From Actinomycetota bacterium (GTDB taxonomy: Bacteria > Actinomycetota > Thermoleophilia > Miltoncostaeales > Miltoncostaeaceae), in assembly GCA_947475125.1 (NCBI GenBank), contig CANJMX010000095.1:1-5871 (forward strand): a stretch of DNA of 5,871 nt, in the 5' to 3' direction. A program made the translations under genes and the position numbers. Of this stretch, positions 1 through 5,871 are shown piece after piece. Position 1 is the first letter of the stretch; every line of letters starts with the position of its first letter. The notes below the pieces were generated by a model. The model did not search any database and was not told where the DNA came from. It saw nothing but the letters and a program-made list of their open reading frames with translations.

Positions 1-385
1 CCACCTGCGCCAACTCGGCATCCGGGAACGCCGCCTCTGCCGCGCTCCAGGTGGGCCCGGCTGCCGCGTCACGGCATCCGGCAAGAGACTCGGTCCGGGT
101 GAGCAGGTCGGTCAGACCGAGAGCCGCGGTCGCACGGTCGTCAAAGAGGGATGACTCGCGCCAATCGGCGAGCGCCGCGAGCTGATCCTCGCTCACGCCA
201 GCCGCGCGCGCTGCATTCGAGTGCAGCGCAACGCAGTACTCACAGCCATTCACGAGCGATGCGCGCACCTTGATCAGCTCTGACACCACATGATCGGGAT
301 GCCCTGCACGGGTGAGCCCCGCCAGTGCGCGGTAGCCGTCCGGTGCGTCGGCCTTCATGTTTACCCGCGGACCCACCGTGGCCAC
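1..385 (-). CDS. AhpD-like / carboxymuconolactone decarboxylase-family protein, 3' end cut by window edge
   Basis: This is a partial gene: 128 codons are visible and the C-terminus lies beyond base 1. The family uses a redox-active Cys pair in an all-helical fold, and members act as alkylhydroperoxidase-like reductases or as decarboxylases; the substrate here is unknown. Counting from the GTG at 385, Glu36, Cys48-x-x-Cys51 (CEYC) and His55 have exactly the spacing of the AhpD proton-relay residues (Glu, then Cys 12 residues later, CxxC, then His 4 residues on). The segment PRVNM...APDGYRAL and the later ADWRESSLFDDRATAAL match the usual start and middle of this family. Related proteins are about 145-155 residues, so roughly 20-30 are missing. 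The start is uncertain. GTG at 385 shares one base with the upstream stop (TAGTG). GTG at 376 would put the conserved PRVN close to the N-terminus as in relatives, and ATG at 358 would cut into conserved sequence. No clear ribosome binding site decides between them. Confidence 0.87.
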   Translation of the reverse strand, partial: MATVGPRVNMKADAPDGYRALAGLTRAGHPDHVVSELIKVRASLVNGCEYCVALHSNAARAAGVSEDQLAALADWRESSLFDDRATAALGLTDLLTRTESLAGCRDAAAGPTWSAAEAAFPDAELAQV

Positions 386-771
386 TAGGCGAACCGGTAC
401 GCGATGAGGGCGATACCGATGAGCAGACCCGCGATACCGAGTCCGAGCCCCCACCAGGCCATGGGCCGTCCGCGCACGTTCTCGTCGGTACCCATGTCGC
501 GTAGGGCGAGGGCACCGAAGATGATTGCGAGGGTCGAACACACCACCGGGAACACCAGCACGCCCACAATGCCGAGCACCAGCGCGGCCGTGGCACGGCC
601 CGACCGCCGGGCACCTGCAGCGGGTGGTGGTGGCGTGGAGGTGCTCTCCATCGGGTCAATGCCCTGAGTGCCGTTGTCACTTACGTGCTCGGTCCAGTCA
701 GTGCCGTCCCACCAGCGAAGCTGATGAAGCCCCGCGGGATCCGGAAGCCATTCCTGTGCGCGTTTGCTCAT
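385..771 (-). CDS. DUF2510-DUF4190 small membrane protein, function unknown
   Basis: This gene encodes 128 residues with two recognisable parts. Residues about 8-30 (WLPDPAGLHQLRWWDGTDW, then TEHV) fit DUF2510, a short Trp-rich actinobacterial domain usually fused to membrane segments. Residues about 40-58 form a Pro/Ser/Thr-rich linker. Residues about 60-126 are hydrophobic and Gly-rich and fit DUF4190: TM segments lie near 61-91 (probably a hairpin around Pro75) and 104-125, joined by a charged loop (RDMGTDENVRGR). There is no signal peptide, so the DUF2510 end probably faces the cytoplasm; that is inference. The ATG at 771 lies 12 bases after the gpmI stop, and a weak purine-rich stretch (AGGATGG) overlapping that stop could serve as ribosome binding site. 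Its position suggests cotranscription with the glycolytic genes, but nothing in the sequence ties it to glycolysis. The domain calls are fairly secure; the function is unknown. Confidence 0.9.
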   Translation of the reverse strand: MSKRAQEWLPDPAGLHQLRWWDGTDWTEHVSDNGTQGIDPMESTSTPPPPAAGARRSGRATAALVLGIVGVLVFPVVCSTLAIIFGALALRDMGTDENVRGRPMAWWGLGLGIAGLLIGIALIAYRFA

Positions 772-783
772 ATGCGCGCCATC

Positions 784-2292
784 CTACGCCAGCCCATCCA
801 GCAGCACGGCACCCGTCATGGATGTGGGGACATCCCACCCCATCAGCACGCACGCGGTGGGCGACACATCACCCAGGCACCCGGGGCGCAAAGGCAGCCC
901 GGGTCGATCGATCCAGAGCGGCACCGGGTTCGTGGTGTGCGCAGTATTGACGCTGCCATCCGGTTCGATCATCGATTCGGAGTTGCCGTGATCGGCGGTG
1001 ACAATGAGCAGGCCATTGCGTGCAGCCACCGCAGCGCGGATGTCAGCCATGCAGCGGTCCACGGCCTCAATGCCCTGTACGGCCGCCGGCACGACGCCGG
1101 TATGGCCCACCATGTCGGCGTTGGCGAAGTTGACCACGAGAAACTCGTGCGTCCCTGCCATCACGCCGTCCACCACGGCGTCGCGAACTCCGGCGGCGTT
1201 CATCTCGGGCGCTTCGTCGTAGGTGGCCACGTGCTGCGGCGACTGCACCAGCACGCGGTCCTCACCCTCAAACGGGGCCTCACGCCCGCCATTGAAAAAG
1301 TAGGTCACGTGCGCGTACTTCTCGGTCTCGGCCACATGAAGCTGGGGCCGGCCGGCCATGCTCATCGACTCGGCCATGCCCTGGCGCACATTCTCCGACT
1401 CAAACGCCACCGGGTAGTTCCACTCGGCGCGCAGGCGGGTCATGGTGGTGATGTCGTCAAAGGCCCCCATTCCCCCACGGTCGAACCCATCAAATTGCGG
1501 GTCGCCCAACGCCTGGGTGATCTGGCGGGCGCGATCCGGCCGGAAGTTCCACACCACCACGGGGTCGCCGGGGCGGATGCGCCCCGCGGCGGGATCCCCG
1601 ATGACCCACGGCTCAATGAACTCGTCGGTGACGCCGGCGTCGTACGAGCGCTGAACCGCATCGGATGCCGACGCCGCGCCCTCCCCGCGCCCGTGCACCA
1701 TGGCGTTGTACGCACGCCCGATACGGTCCCAGCGGTGATCGCGATCCATGGCCCAGTACCGGCCGATCACGGTACCCACCACCACACCCTCGGCCTCCAG
1801 CGCCCGTATTGCCGGCAGGGCGGAGTCGGGACGCGAGTCGCGCCCGTCGGTGATTGCGTGCACCACCACGTGCTCCACACCGCGCTCACGGGCCGCCGCG
1901 ACCAGTGCCACCAGGTGCCGCTGACTTGCGTGCACACCGCCATCGCCCACCAAGCCCACCAAGTGCAGAGTGGCACCCGATGCCCGGTCCATTGCGGCAG
2001 CCAGTGCCGGCACCGCGCCCAGCCCGCCGGGAGCCGACACGGCCTCATCCACGCGTACCAGCATCTGTGGCACACGACGGCCGGCGCCCAGGTTCAGGTG
2101 CCCGACCTCGCTGTTACCCATCTGGCCATCGGGCAGGCCCACAGGCAGCCCGGATGCCACCAGGGTGGTGGCCGACCCCTCTGCCGCAAGGGCATCGAGC
2201 GCGGGCGTACGGGCCAGCGTGACGGCATTTCCGGGCCCCGCCGGGGCAATACCGAACCCGTCGATGACGACGAGCACGAGCGGCCCAGTCAT
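784..2292 (-). CDS. gpmI: 2,3-bisphosphoglycerate-independent phosphoglycerate mutase
   Basis: GpmI interconverts 3-phosphoglycerate and 2-phosphoglycerate through a phosphoserine intermediate, using two divalent metal ions (Mn2+ in well-studied homologues), in the cytoplasm. At 502 residues it is about the family's usual length (505-515). The alkaline-phosphatase-like domain is complete: metal ligand Asp11 (VVIDGFG), catalytic Ser61 (MGNSEVGHLNLG), Asp392 and His396 (NADMVGH), Asp433-His434 (TADHGN) and His451. The inserted phosphotransferase domain shows GGVH (His120), TDGRD (148-151), GRYWAMDRD (176-184) and FRPDRAR (249-255), with Lys324 in ETEKYAHVT. After His120 the sequence is AS where SH or AH is common. 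The ATG at 2292 overlaps the tpiA stop as ATGA, and no strong Shine-Dalgarno sequence precedes it, so translation is probably coupled to tpiA. A long opposite-strand open frame covers this gene but is a composition artefact. Confidence 0.98.
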   Translation of the reverse strand: MTGPLVLVVIDGFGIAPAGPGNAVTLARTPALDALAAEGSATTLVASGLPVGLPDGQMGNSEVGHLNLGAGRRVPQMLVRVDEAVSAPGGLGAVPALAAAMDRASGATLHLVGLVGDGGVHASQRHLVALVAAARERGVEHVVVHAITDGRDSRPDSALPAIRALEAEGVVVGTVIGRYWAMDRDHRWDRIGRAYNAMVHGRGEGAASASDAVQRSYDAGVTDEFIEPWVIGDPAAGRIRPGDPVVVWNFRPDRARQITQALGDPQFDGFDRGGMGAFDDITTMTRLRAEWNYPVAFESENVRQGMAESMSMAGRPQLHVAETEKYAHVTYFFNGGREAPFEGEDRVLVQSPQHVATYDEAPEMNAAGVRDAVVDGVMAGTHEFLVVNFANADMVGHTGVVPAAVQGIEAVDRCMADIRAAVAARNGLLIVTADHGNSESMIEPDGSVNTAHTTNPVPLWIDRPGLPLRPGCLGDVSPTACVLMGWDVPTSMTGAVLLDGLA

Positions 2293-3041
2293 CCGGCGGC
2301 CGCCACGATTGCAGCAAACGGCCCGGGTTCCAGACTGGCACCACCCACCAGCGCCCCGTCAACGTCGGGCTGCGACATCAGTTCCGCCGCATTGGCAGCC
2401 GACACGCTGCCGCCGTACAGCACACGCAGGGCCTCGCCGTCGATCGTCTCGGACGCCACCCGGCGTACGATCGCGCAGGCCTCCTGGGCCTGTTCGGGTG
2501 AGGCGGTCTCGCCGGTGCCGATGGCCCAGATCGGCTCGTAGGCGATAGCCAGAGAGGCGATGTCACCAGCCTGCACGTGCTCGAGCGCCGATCGGATCTG
2601 GCGGGTGAGCCACGCCTCGGTCTCCCCCGCCTGCCGGGTGCTGAGCGACTCACCGCAGCACAACACCACCACCAGACCGGCGTCAATGGCGTTGCGCACC
2701 CGCAGGGCGATCTGGGCGTCGGTGTCCCCCTCCGCCCGGCGCTCGGAGTGCCCGATAAGGGCGCCGTCGGCACCGGTGGCGAGGATCATCGCCGAGCTGA
2801 TGTCGCCGGTATGCGCACCCTTCTCGTTCTCGTGAACGTTCTGGGCGTAGACCGCGATGGGCGATCCGGCGAGCGCACTGGCCGATGCCTCAAGCGCGGT
2901 GTACGGCGGGCATACGGCCACATCCACGGGGCCAGCGTCACTCACCAGCGCTGCGAGGGACACACAGAACTCACGCGCCTCGGGACCGGTCTTGTGCATC
3001 TTCCAGTTGCCCGCGACCAGAGGGCGGCGTGCGGCGCTCAT
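2289..3041 (-). CDS. tpiA: Triosephosphate isomerase
   Basis: TpiA interconverts dihydroxyacetone phosphate and glyceraldehyde 3-phosphate in the cytoplasm, feeding the product to the Gap encoded in the same cluster. The protein has 250 residues, a normal length for this single-domain TIM barrel. The active site is complete: Asn12 and Lys14 (GNWKMHK), His98 (GHSERR), Glu169 (YEPIWAIGTG) and the phosphate-binding motifs YGGSV (209-213) and GALVGGASL near the C-terminus. Two segments deviate from the commonest consensus. Dimer-interface loop 3 reads GAHTGDIS rather than GA(F/Y)TGE(V/I)S, and the residue after GTG in loop 6 is Glu178 where Lys or Arg is common. Neither removes a catalytic residue. 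The ATG at 3041 overlaps the pgk stop as ATGA. No purine-rich ribosome binding site precedes it, which supports coupling to pgk translation. Confidence 0.98.
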   Translation of the reverse strand: MSAARRPLVAGNWKMHKTGPEAREFCVSLAALVSDAGPVDVAVCPPYTALEASASALAGSPIAVYAQNVHENEKGAHTGDISSAMILATGADGALIGHSERRAEGDTDAQIALRVRNAIDAGLVVVLCCGESLSTRQAGETEAWLTRQIRSALEHVQAGDIASLAIAYEPIWAIGTGETASPEQAQEACAIVRRVASETIDGEALRVLYGGSVSAANAAELMSQPDVDGALVGGASLEPGPFAAIVAAAG

Positions 3042-4231
3042 GCGACCGGGAGGGCGGCGACGCCGGGCAGGACGGCACCCTCGAGCATCTCAAGCGCGGC
3101 ACCACCCCCGGTGGAGACCCAGGTGAACCGATCGGCGAGACCCATCTCGCTGACCGCAGCACCGGAGTCGCCGCCCCCGGCCACCGTGATGGCGGGCGAC
3201 GATGCCATGGCCTCGGCCACGGCGCGGGTGCCATCGGCGAAGGGTGGGATCTCAAATGCACCCATGGGTCCGTTCCAGAACACGGTGCCCGCGGTCGCGA
3301 TCACGTCGCGGTAGGCAGCCGAGGTACGCGGACCGATGTCCACGCCCATCCAGCCATCAGGAATCGCGTCGCTCGGCACCACCTGCAGGTTGGCATCGGC
3401 GCTGAAGCGGTCCGCCACCAGGATGTCGGTGGGCAACTGAAGCGTGCAATTCACCTTGCCGGCGCGGTCAAGCAGGCGCAGCGCCAGTTGCTGCGCCGCC
3501 TCGTCCTCGTGCAGCGAGGTTCCCACCGGATCGCCGAGGGCCTTCAGAAATGTGAAGCACATGGCCCCACCGATAAGGATCCGATCGGAGGTATCGAGCA
3601 GATTCTCGATGAGCGGCAACTTGTCACTCACCTTCGACCCACCCAGCACGCTCACGAATGGCGGAGTGGGGTCGCCGAGCAATCCACCGAGCACCTCGAC
3701 CTCACGGCCGAGCAGCAATCCGGCGCAGGCATCCAGCCGACGTGCGACGGCCTCGGTCGATGCATGGGCCCGGTGGGCAGCCCCGAAGGCGTCATTGACG
3801 TACGCCGTGAAGCCCGCGGCCAACTGGTCGGCGAACGCCGCGTCGTTGGCCTCTTCTCCCGGGTGGAAGCGCAGGTTCTCAAGCATCACGGCATCGCCGG
3901 GCTGAAGTGCCCGCACGCGGGCCTCCACGTCCGGGCCAACGCAGTCGGCAAGCAACTCGACCGGCTGGCCGAGAAGATCCGACAGGCGTGCCGCACACGG
4001 CACAAGCGACAGATCGTCAACTCGCTGGCCGTTGGGGCGCCCAAGGTGCGAACACACCGCAACCGCGGCGCCGTTGTCCAGCAGATACCGAATGGTGGCC
4101 ACCGACGCGCGAATCCTCGCGTCGTCGGTGACCCGCCGGGCGTCGAGGGGCGCATTGAGGTCAGCACGCACAAGCACGCGCTCCCCCGCCCACGAACGGC
4201 CCGGCGAATCCACCTGGACAGGGCGCTGCAT
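3038..4231 (-). CDS. pgk: Phosphoglycerate kinase
   Basis: Pgk transfers the acyl phosphate of 1,3-bisphosphoglycerate to ADP, giving 3-phosphoglycerate and ATP, in the cytoplasm. The 397 residues match the usual bacterial length of about 390-400. N-domain substrate residues are present: Arg22, Asp24 and Asn26 (VLVRADLN), Arg39, His62 and Arg65 (SHLGRP), Arg121 (ENLRF) and Arg154 (NDAFGAAHRAHAS). C-domain nucleotide residues are also present: Lys200 (GGSKVSDKLPLIENLL), DIGPRT, Glu327 (WNGPMGAFE), GGGDSG (352-357) and STGGGAALEMLEG (373-385). GGSKVSDKL and MCFTFLKA resemble actinobacterial Pgk. Gly357 replaces the Val, Ala or similar residue usual after GGGD(S/T). The ATG at 4231 shares one base with the gap stop (TAATG). 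A weak AGAGG lies about 12 bases upstream, so reinitiation after gap is likely. Confidence 0.98.
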   Translation of the reverse strand: MQRPVQVDSPGRSWAGERVLVRADLNAPLDARRVTDDARIRASVATIRYLLDNGAAVAVCSHLGRPNGQRVDDLSLVPCAARLSDLLGQPVELLADCVGPDVEARVRALQPGDAVMLENLRFHPGEEANDAAFADQLAAGFTAYVNDAFGAAHRAHASTEAVARRLDACAGLLLGREVEVLGGLLGDPTPPFVSVLGGSKVSDKLPLIENLLDTSDRILIGGAMCFTFLKALGDPVGTSLHEDEAAQQLALRLLDRAGKVNCTLQLPTDILVADRFSADANLQVVPSDAIPDGWMGVDIGPRTSAAYRDVIATAGTVFWNGPMGAFEIPPFADGTRAVAEAMASSPAITVAGGGDSGAAVSEMGLADRFTWVSTGGGAALEMLEGAVLPGVAALPVA

Positions 4232-5232
4232 TACGGCAGAAGCCTCTGTGCCAGGTCAATCACCCGGCACGAGTAGGCCCACTCGTTGTCGTACCAGGAG
4301 ATGACCTTCGCCTGGTTTCCCATCACCATGGTGAGTGGGGCGTCGTACAGCGACGAGTGCGAGTCGCCAACGACATCACGCGACACGATCGGGTCGTCGG
4401 AGTACCCGAGGATGCCCGCCATCGGACCGGTGGAGGCCGCCTTCATGGCCGCGTTGATCTCGTCCACGTCGGGCGTGCCCTTGAGGGTGGCCACGAGGTC
4501 CACAACCGAGCCATCCGGCGTGGGAACACGCATGGCGAACCCGTCGAGGCGTCCCTTGAGGTGCGGCATCACCTCGCCGATGGCGCGTGCGGCGCCCGTC
4601 GACGTGGGGATGATCGACAGCGCAGCCGCACGGGCGCGACGCAGGTCGCTGTGTGGCAGGTCGAGGATCTGCTGATCGTTCGTGTAGGCGTGCGTCGTCG
4701 TCATAAATCCCTGCTCGATGCCGTAGAGGTCGTCGAGCACCTTGGCGATCGGGCCGAGGCAGTTGGTGGTGCATGATGCGTTGGAGATGATGTGCATCGT
4801 CGCGGGGTCGTAGGCGTCGTCGTTGACGCCGAGCACCACGGTCAGGTCGGGGTTGGTCGCAGGCGCGGAAATGATGACCTTCTTGGCGCCACCCGCGAGA
4901 TGCTTGGCGGCGTCGTCGCGCTTGGTGAAGAAGCCCGTGCTCTCCACCACTACGTCAACGCCCAGGTCGCCCCAGGCCAGGTTGGCCGGGTCGCGCTCGG
5001 CCATCACGCGGATGGGCGTGCCATCCACGATGATGGTGTCGCCTTCGTGCTCCACAGTGCCCGGATAGCGGCCAAAGATCGAGTCGTACGCCAGAAGGTA
5101 CGCAAGTGTCTTTGCGTCGGTGAGGTCGTTGACGGCAACGATCTCGACGTCGCCCTTGGCGCGACTCATCGCCGCCCTGAATACGTTCCGGCCGATACGG
5201 CCGAAACCATTGATGCCCACGCGCACTGCCAT
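4231..5232 (-). CDS. gap: Glyceraldehyde-3-phosphate dehydrogenase, type I, NAD-type
   Basis: Gap oxidises and phosphorylates glyceraldehyde 3-phosphate to 1,3-bisphosphoglycerate with NAD+, in the cytoplasm. Its 333 residues are typical of homotetrameric class I GAPDH. The Rossmann motif NGFGRIGR (8-15) is followed by Asn35-Asp36-Leu37. The acidic Asp36, together with the DLPHSDLRRARAA segment, points to NAD rather than NADP use; this rests on known family rules. Catalytic Cys154 (ASCTTNC) and His181 (THAYTNDQ) are in place, as are IIPTSTGAA, RVPTPDGSV and the C-terminal WYDNEWAYSCRV. The ATG at 5232 has the best ribosome binding site in the window (AAGGGG, six bases upstream), in keeping with its place as the first gene of the cluster. 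The gene is separated from its upstream neighbour by a strong terminator, so it must have its own promoter. Confidence 0.98.
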   Translation of the reverse strand: MAVRVGINGFGRIGRNVFRAAMSRAKGDVEIVAVNDLTDAKTLAYLLAYDSIFGRYPGTVEHEGDTIIVDGTPIRVMAERDPANLAWGDLGVDVVVESTGFFTKRDDAAKHLAGGAKKVIISAPATNPDLTVVLGVNDDAYDPATMHIISNASCTTNCLGPIAKVLDDLYGIEQGFMTTTHAYTNDQQILDLPHSDLRRARAAALSIIPTSTGAARAIGEVMPHLKGRLDGFAMRVPTPDGSVVDLVATLKGTPDVDEINAAMKAASTGPMAGILGYSDDPIVSRDVVGDSHSSLYDAPLTMVMGNQAKVISWYDNEWAYSCRVIDLAQRLLP

Positions 5233-5305
5233 CAGATTCCCCTTGGTCGAAAGCGAGCGCGAGCATAACCGGTGGCGGGGCGCGGCGGCGGGGACGAATC
5301 ACCCG
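5233..5305 (-). promoter_or_regulatory. Probable promoter region of the gap operon
   Basis: This stretch between the upstream terminator and the gap start must contain the operon promoter if the cluster is transcribed from here. The only hexamer resembling a -10 box is TATGCT on the minus strand (5262-5267), which would give a leader of roughly 20-25 bases. No convincing -35 box sits 16-19 bases further upstream, where the sequence is almost pure G and C (CCGCCGCGCCCC). A short tandem repeat, GCGAGC twice on the plus strand (5253-5264), overlaps the proposed -10 box and could be an operator half-site or chance. The location is well argued; the exact elements are weak. Confidence 0.35.
5239..5244 (-). 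promoter_or_regulatory. Ribosome binding site of gap
   Basis: On the minus strand AAGGGG, followed by AATCTG and then ATG, gives a Shine-Dalgarno-like element with a six-base spacer. It supports the ATG at 5232 as the true start. It contrasts with tpiA and gpmI, whose starts have no comparable element and overlap the preceding stop codon. Confidence 0.75.
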
Positions 5306-5341
5306 AAAAACAACTCTGGGGGACCCGAAGGTCCCCCAGAG
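5306..5341 (-). terminator. Rho-independent terminator after the DUF1097-like gene
   Basis: The arms 5314-5325 and 5330-5341 are perfectly complementary over 12 bp (CTCTGGGGGACC with GGTCCCCCAGAG). Read on the minus strand, the loop is TTCG closed by a C-G pair, the exceptionally stable C(UUCG)G tetraloop. The stem is followed by TTG and then five T (5310-5306). On the plus strand the hairpin lacks a T-tract (GCGCGAAG follows), so it works in one direction only. It begins about 31 bases after the stop at 5373 and isolates the gap operon from the upstream gene. Confidence 0.93.
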
Positions 5342-5372
5342 CGCGAAGCAAAGGTTGCTTAGACCGGGTGGC

Positions 5373-5871
5373 CTAGGCCTCCTTGGGCTTCGGGGTAAGG
5401 AGTGCTGCGAGCTTGCCTGAGATGAGACCCAGGATGACACCGCAGACCAGCGTGACGAAGGTGTCAAACCACACCCATGCCCACGGGGTCGAAACAAGAC
5501 CACCGAAAGCACCAAGACCAGTAGCGCCACCGGCGCCACCGTTCGCGCCGTCGTGAGCCAGAGGGGCCCAGCCGTCCATACCCGTCGCGACCCACCAGAG
5601 GAACACGGCAGCAAATGCCGGGAACGTACCTGCGACGTAGTACCAGTCACCCGCGATGAGAATCATCACGAGGATGAATGCAAACACGCCGACCCAAAGG
5701 GCGATGCCCCAGAAGTCAGGGAACACTGCCGACTTGTATGCAAGCGGGATCGTGATGAGCGCTGCAACAGAACCGAACAGTGAAGCCAGGAAGATCTTGC
5801 CGAAGGCGGCGTTGTCGCCACCAGCAGCAAAGAACAGACCCCACGCGATGAACGCCGTAGGAAGAATCAGG
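5373..5871 (-). CDS. DUF1097-like multi-pass membrane protein, 5' end cut by window edge
   Basis: This is an open frame with no start inside the window: 165 codons from 5870 to the TAG at 5373-5375. A GTG at 5726 could be mistaken for the start, but the hydrophobic protein clearly continues upstream of it. Counting from the first visible residue, likely membrane segments lie at about 1-16, 25-45, 53-73, 76-96 and 131-158, and the protein ends in a short charged tail (TPKPKEA). The N-terminal FIAWGLFFAAGGD and the later YYVAGTFPAFAAVF resemble the pattern of DUF1097 inner-membrane proteins (E. coli YcdZ type), whose function is not established. A Gly-rich stretch, about residues 107-125, sits between the last two segments and looks longer than in YcdZ. 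If the family call is right, about 20-30 N-terminal residues are missing. Codons end in T or A more often than in the glycolytic genes. The gene has its own terminator and is probably not part of the gap operon. Confidence 0.8.
   Translation of the reverse strand, partial: LILPTAFIAWGLFFAAGGDNAAFGKIFLASLFGSVAALITIPLAYKSAVFPDFWGIALWVGVFAFILVMILIAGDWYYVAGTFPAFAAVFLWWVATGMDGWAPLAHDGANGGAGGATGLGAFGGLVSTPWAWVWFDTFVTLVCGVILGLISGKLAALLTPKPKEA

Larger units (their letters stand above)
1..5232 (-). other. Predicted transcription unit gap-pgk-tpiA-gpmI-DUF2510/DUF4190-CMD
   Basis: Six same-strand genes follow each other with junctions of -1 (TAATG), -4 (ATGA), -4 (ATGA), +12 and about -1 (TAGTG) bases. 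No hairpin with a T-tract and no gap large enough for an obvious promoter was seen between them. This arrangement supports a single message with translational coupling. Whether the last two genes share the full-length message, or also have a promoter inside gpmI, cannot be told from sequence. The left end of the unit lies outside the window. Confidence 0.75.

Noticed and set aside
240..680. A 146-codon minus-strand frame overlapping the DUF2510 and CMD genes
   Set aside because: It is out of frame with two genes that carry recognisable domains, and its translation is Arg/Ser/Trp-rich, as expected of a shadow.
685..2541. A 618-codon open frame on the plus strand opposite gpmI and part of tpiA
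   Set aside because: It lies antisense to a certain gpmI and its translation is rich in His, Gly, Arg and Pro with no recognisable domain. This is typical of a frame kept open by high third-position G+C in the real gene.
4232..4252. Imperfect inverted repeat (GGCACAGA...TTCTGCC) near the gap/pgk junction
   Set aside because: The arms pair only in part, it lies inside the gap coding sequence, and no T-tract follows, so neither a terminator nor an RNA-processing site can be supported.
2885..4276. A 463-codon open frame on the plus strand opposite pgk
   Set aside because: It is antisense to a full-length pgk with every motif intact, has low-complexity His/Arg/Gly-rich composition and no clear ribosome binding site. 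It is a shadow frame.
4955..5650. A 231-codon minus-strand frame covering the 5' part of gap, the terminator and part of the membrane protein gene
   Set aside because: It would run through a strong terminator and overlap two better-supported genes in another frame. Its translation is Arg/Pro/Ser-rich without a domain.
5373..5726. GTG at 5726 as the start of the membrane protein
   Set aside because: The frame stays open to the window edge, and the 48 upstream residues form two further plausible membrane segments that match the family pattern, so the gene starts outside the window.

Overview
The window reads as chromosomal core-metabolism DNA from a G+C-rich bacterium, most likely an actinomycete (Actinomycetota). 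The main pointers are a DUF2510 domain, which is largely confined to that phylum, and an actinobacterial-style phosphoglycerate kinase. Phosphoglycerate mutase is the cofactor-independent type (GpmI) rather than the GpmA type usual in well-studied actinomycetes. This hints at a deeper-branching class such as Thermoleophilia or Acidimicrobiia, but the window alone cannot settle the taxonomy.

All genes that can be supported lie on the minus strand, so transcription runs from right to left. At the right edge is the 3' part of a small multi-pass membrane protein resembling the DUF1097 family. It ends at a strong intrinsic terminator: a 12-bp perfect stem, a UUCG loop and a T-tract. After a 140-bp intergenic region, a tightly packed cluster begins: gap, pgk, tpiA, gpmI, a DUF2510/DUF4190 membrane protein, and an AhpD-like carboxymuconolactone decarboxylase-family protein that runs off the left edge. 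The first four junctions in order are TAATG, ATGA, ATGA and a 12-base gap. The last is a possible TAGTG overlap. The six genes therefore look like one translationally coupled transcription unit.

The four enzymes catalyse consecutive or adjoining steps of the triose half of glycolysis and gluconeogenesis. TpiA interconverts dihydroxyacetone phosphate and glyceraldehyde 3-phosphate, Gap makes 1,3-bisphosphoglycerate, Pgk makes 3-phosphoglycerate and ATP, and GpmI makes 2-phosphoglycerate. Enolase and pyruvate kinase are not in the window, and neither is a recognisable regulator. All four enzymes appear full length with intact catalytic residues. The two downstream genes have no evident glycolytic role.

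No stretch longer than 300 bases lacks a gene; the longest gap is 5233-5372. I see no tRNA, rRNA, CRISPR array, insertion sequence, phage gene or attachment site. The window looks ordinary, and I found no convincing novel system. The points most worth a second look are the unusual operon tail, the gene order with gpmI, and the membrane protein cut by the right edge.
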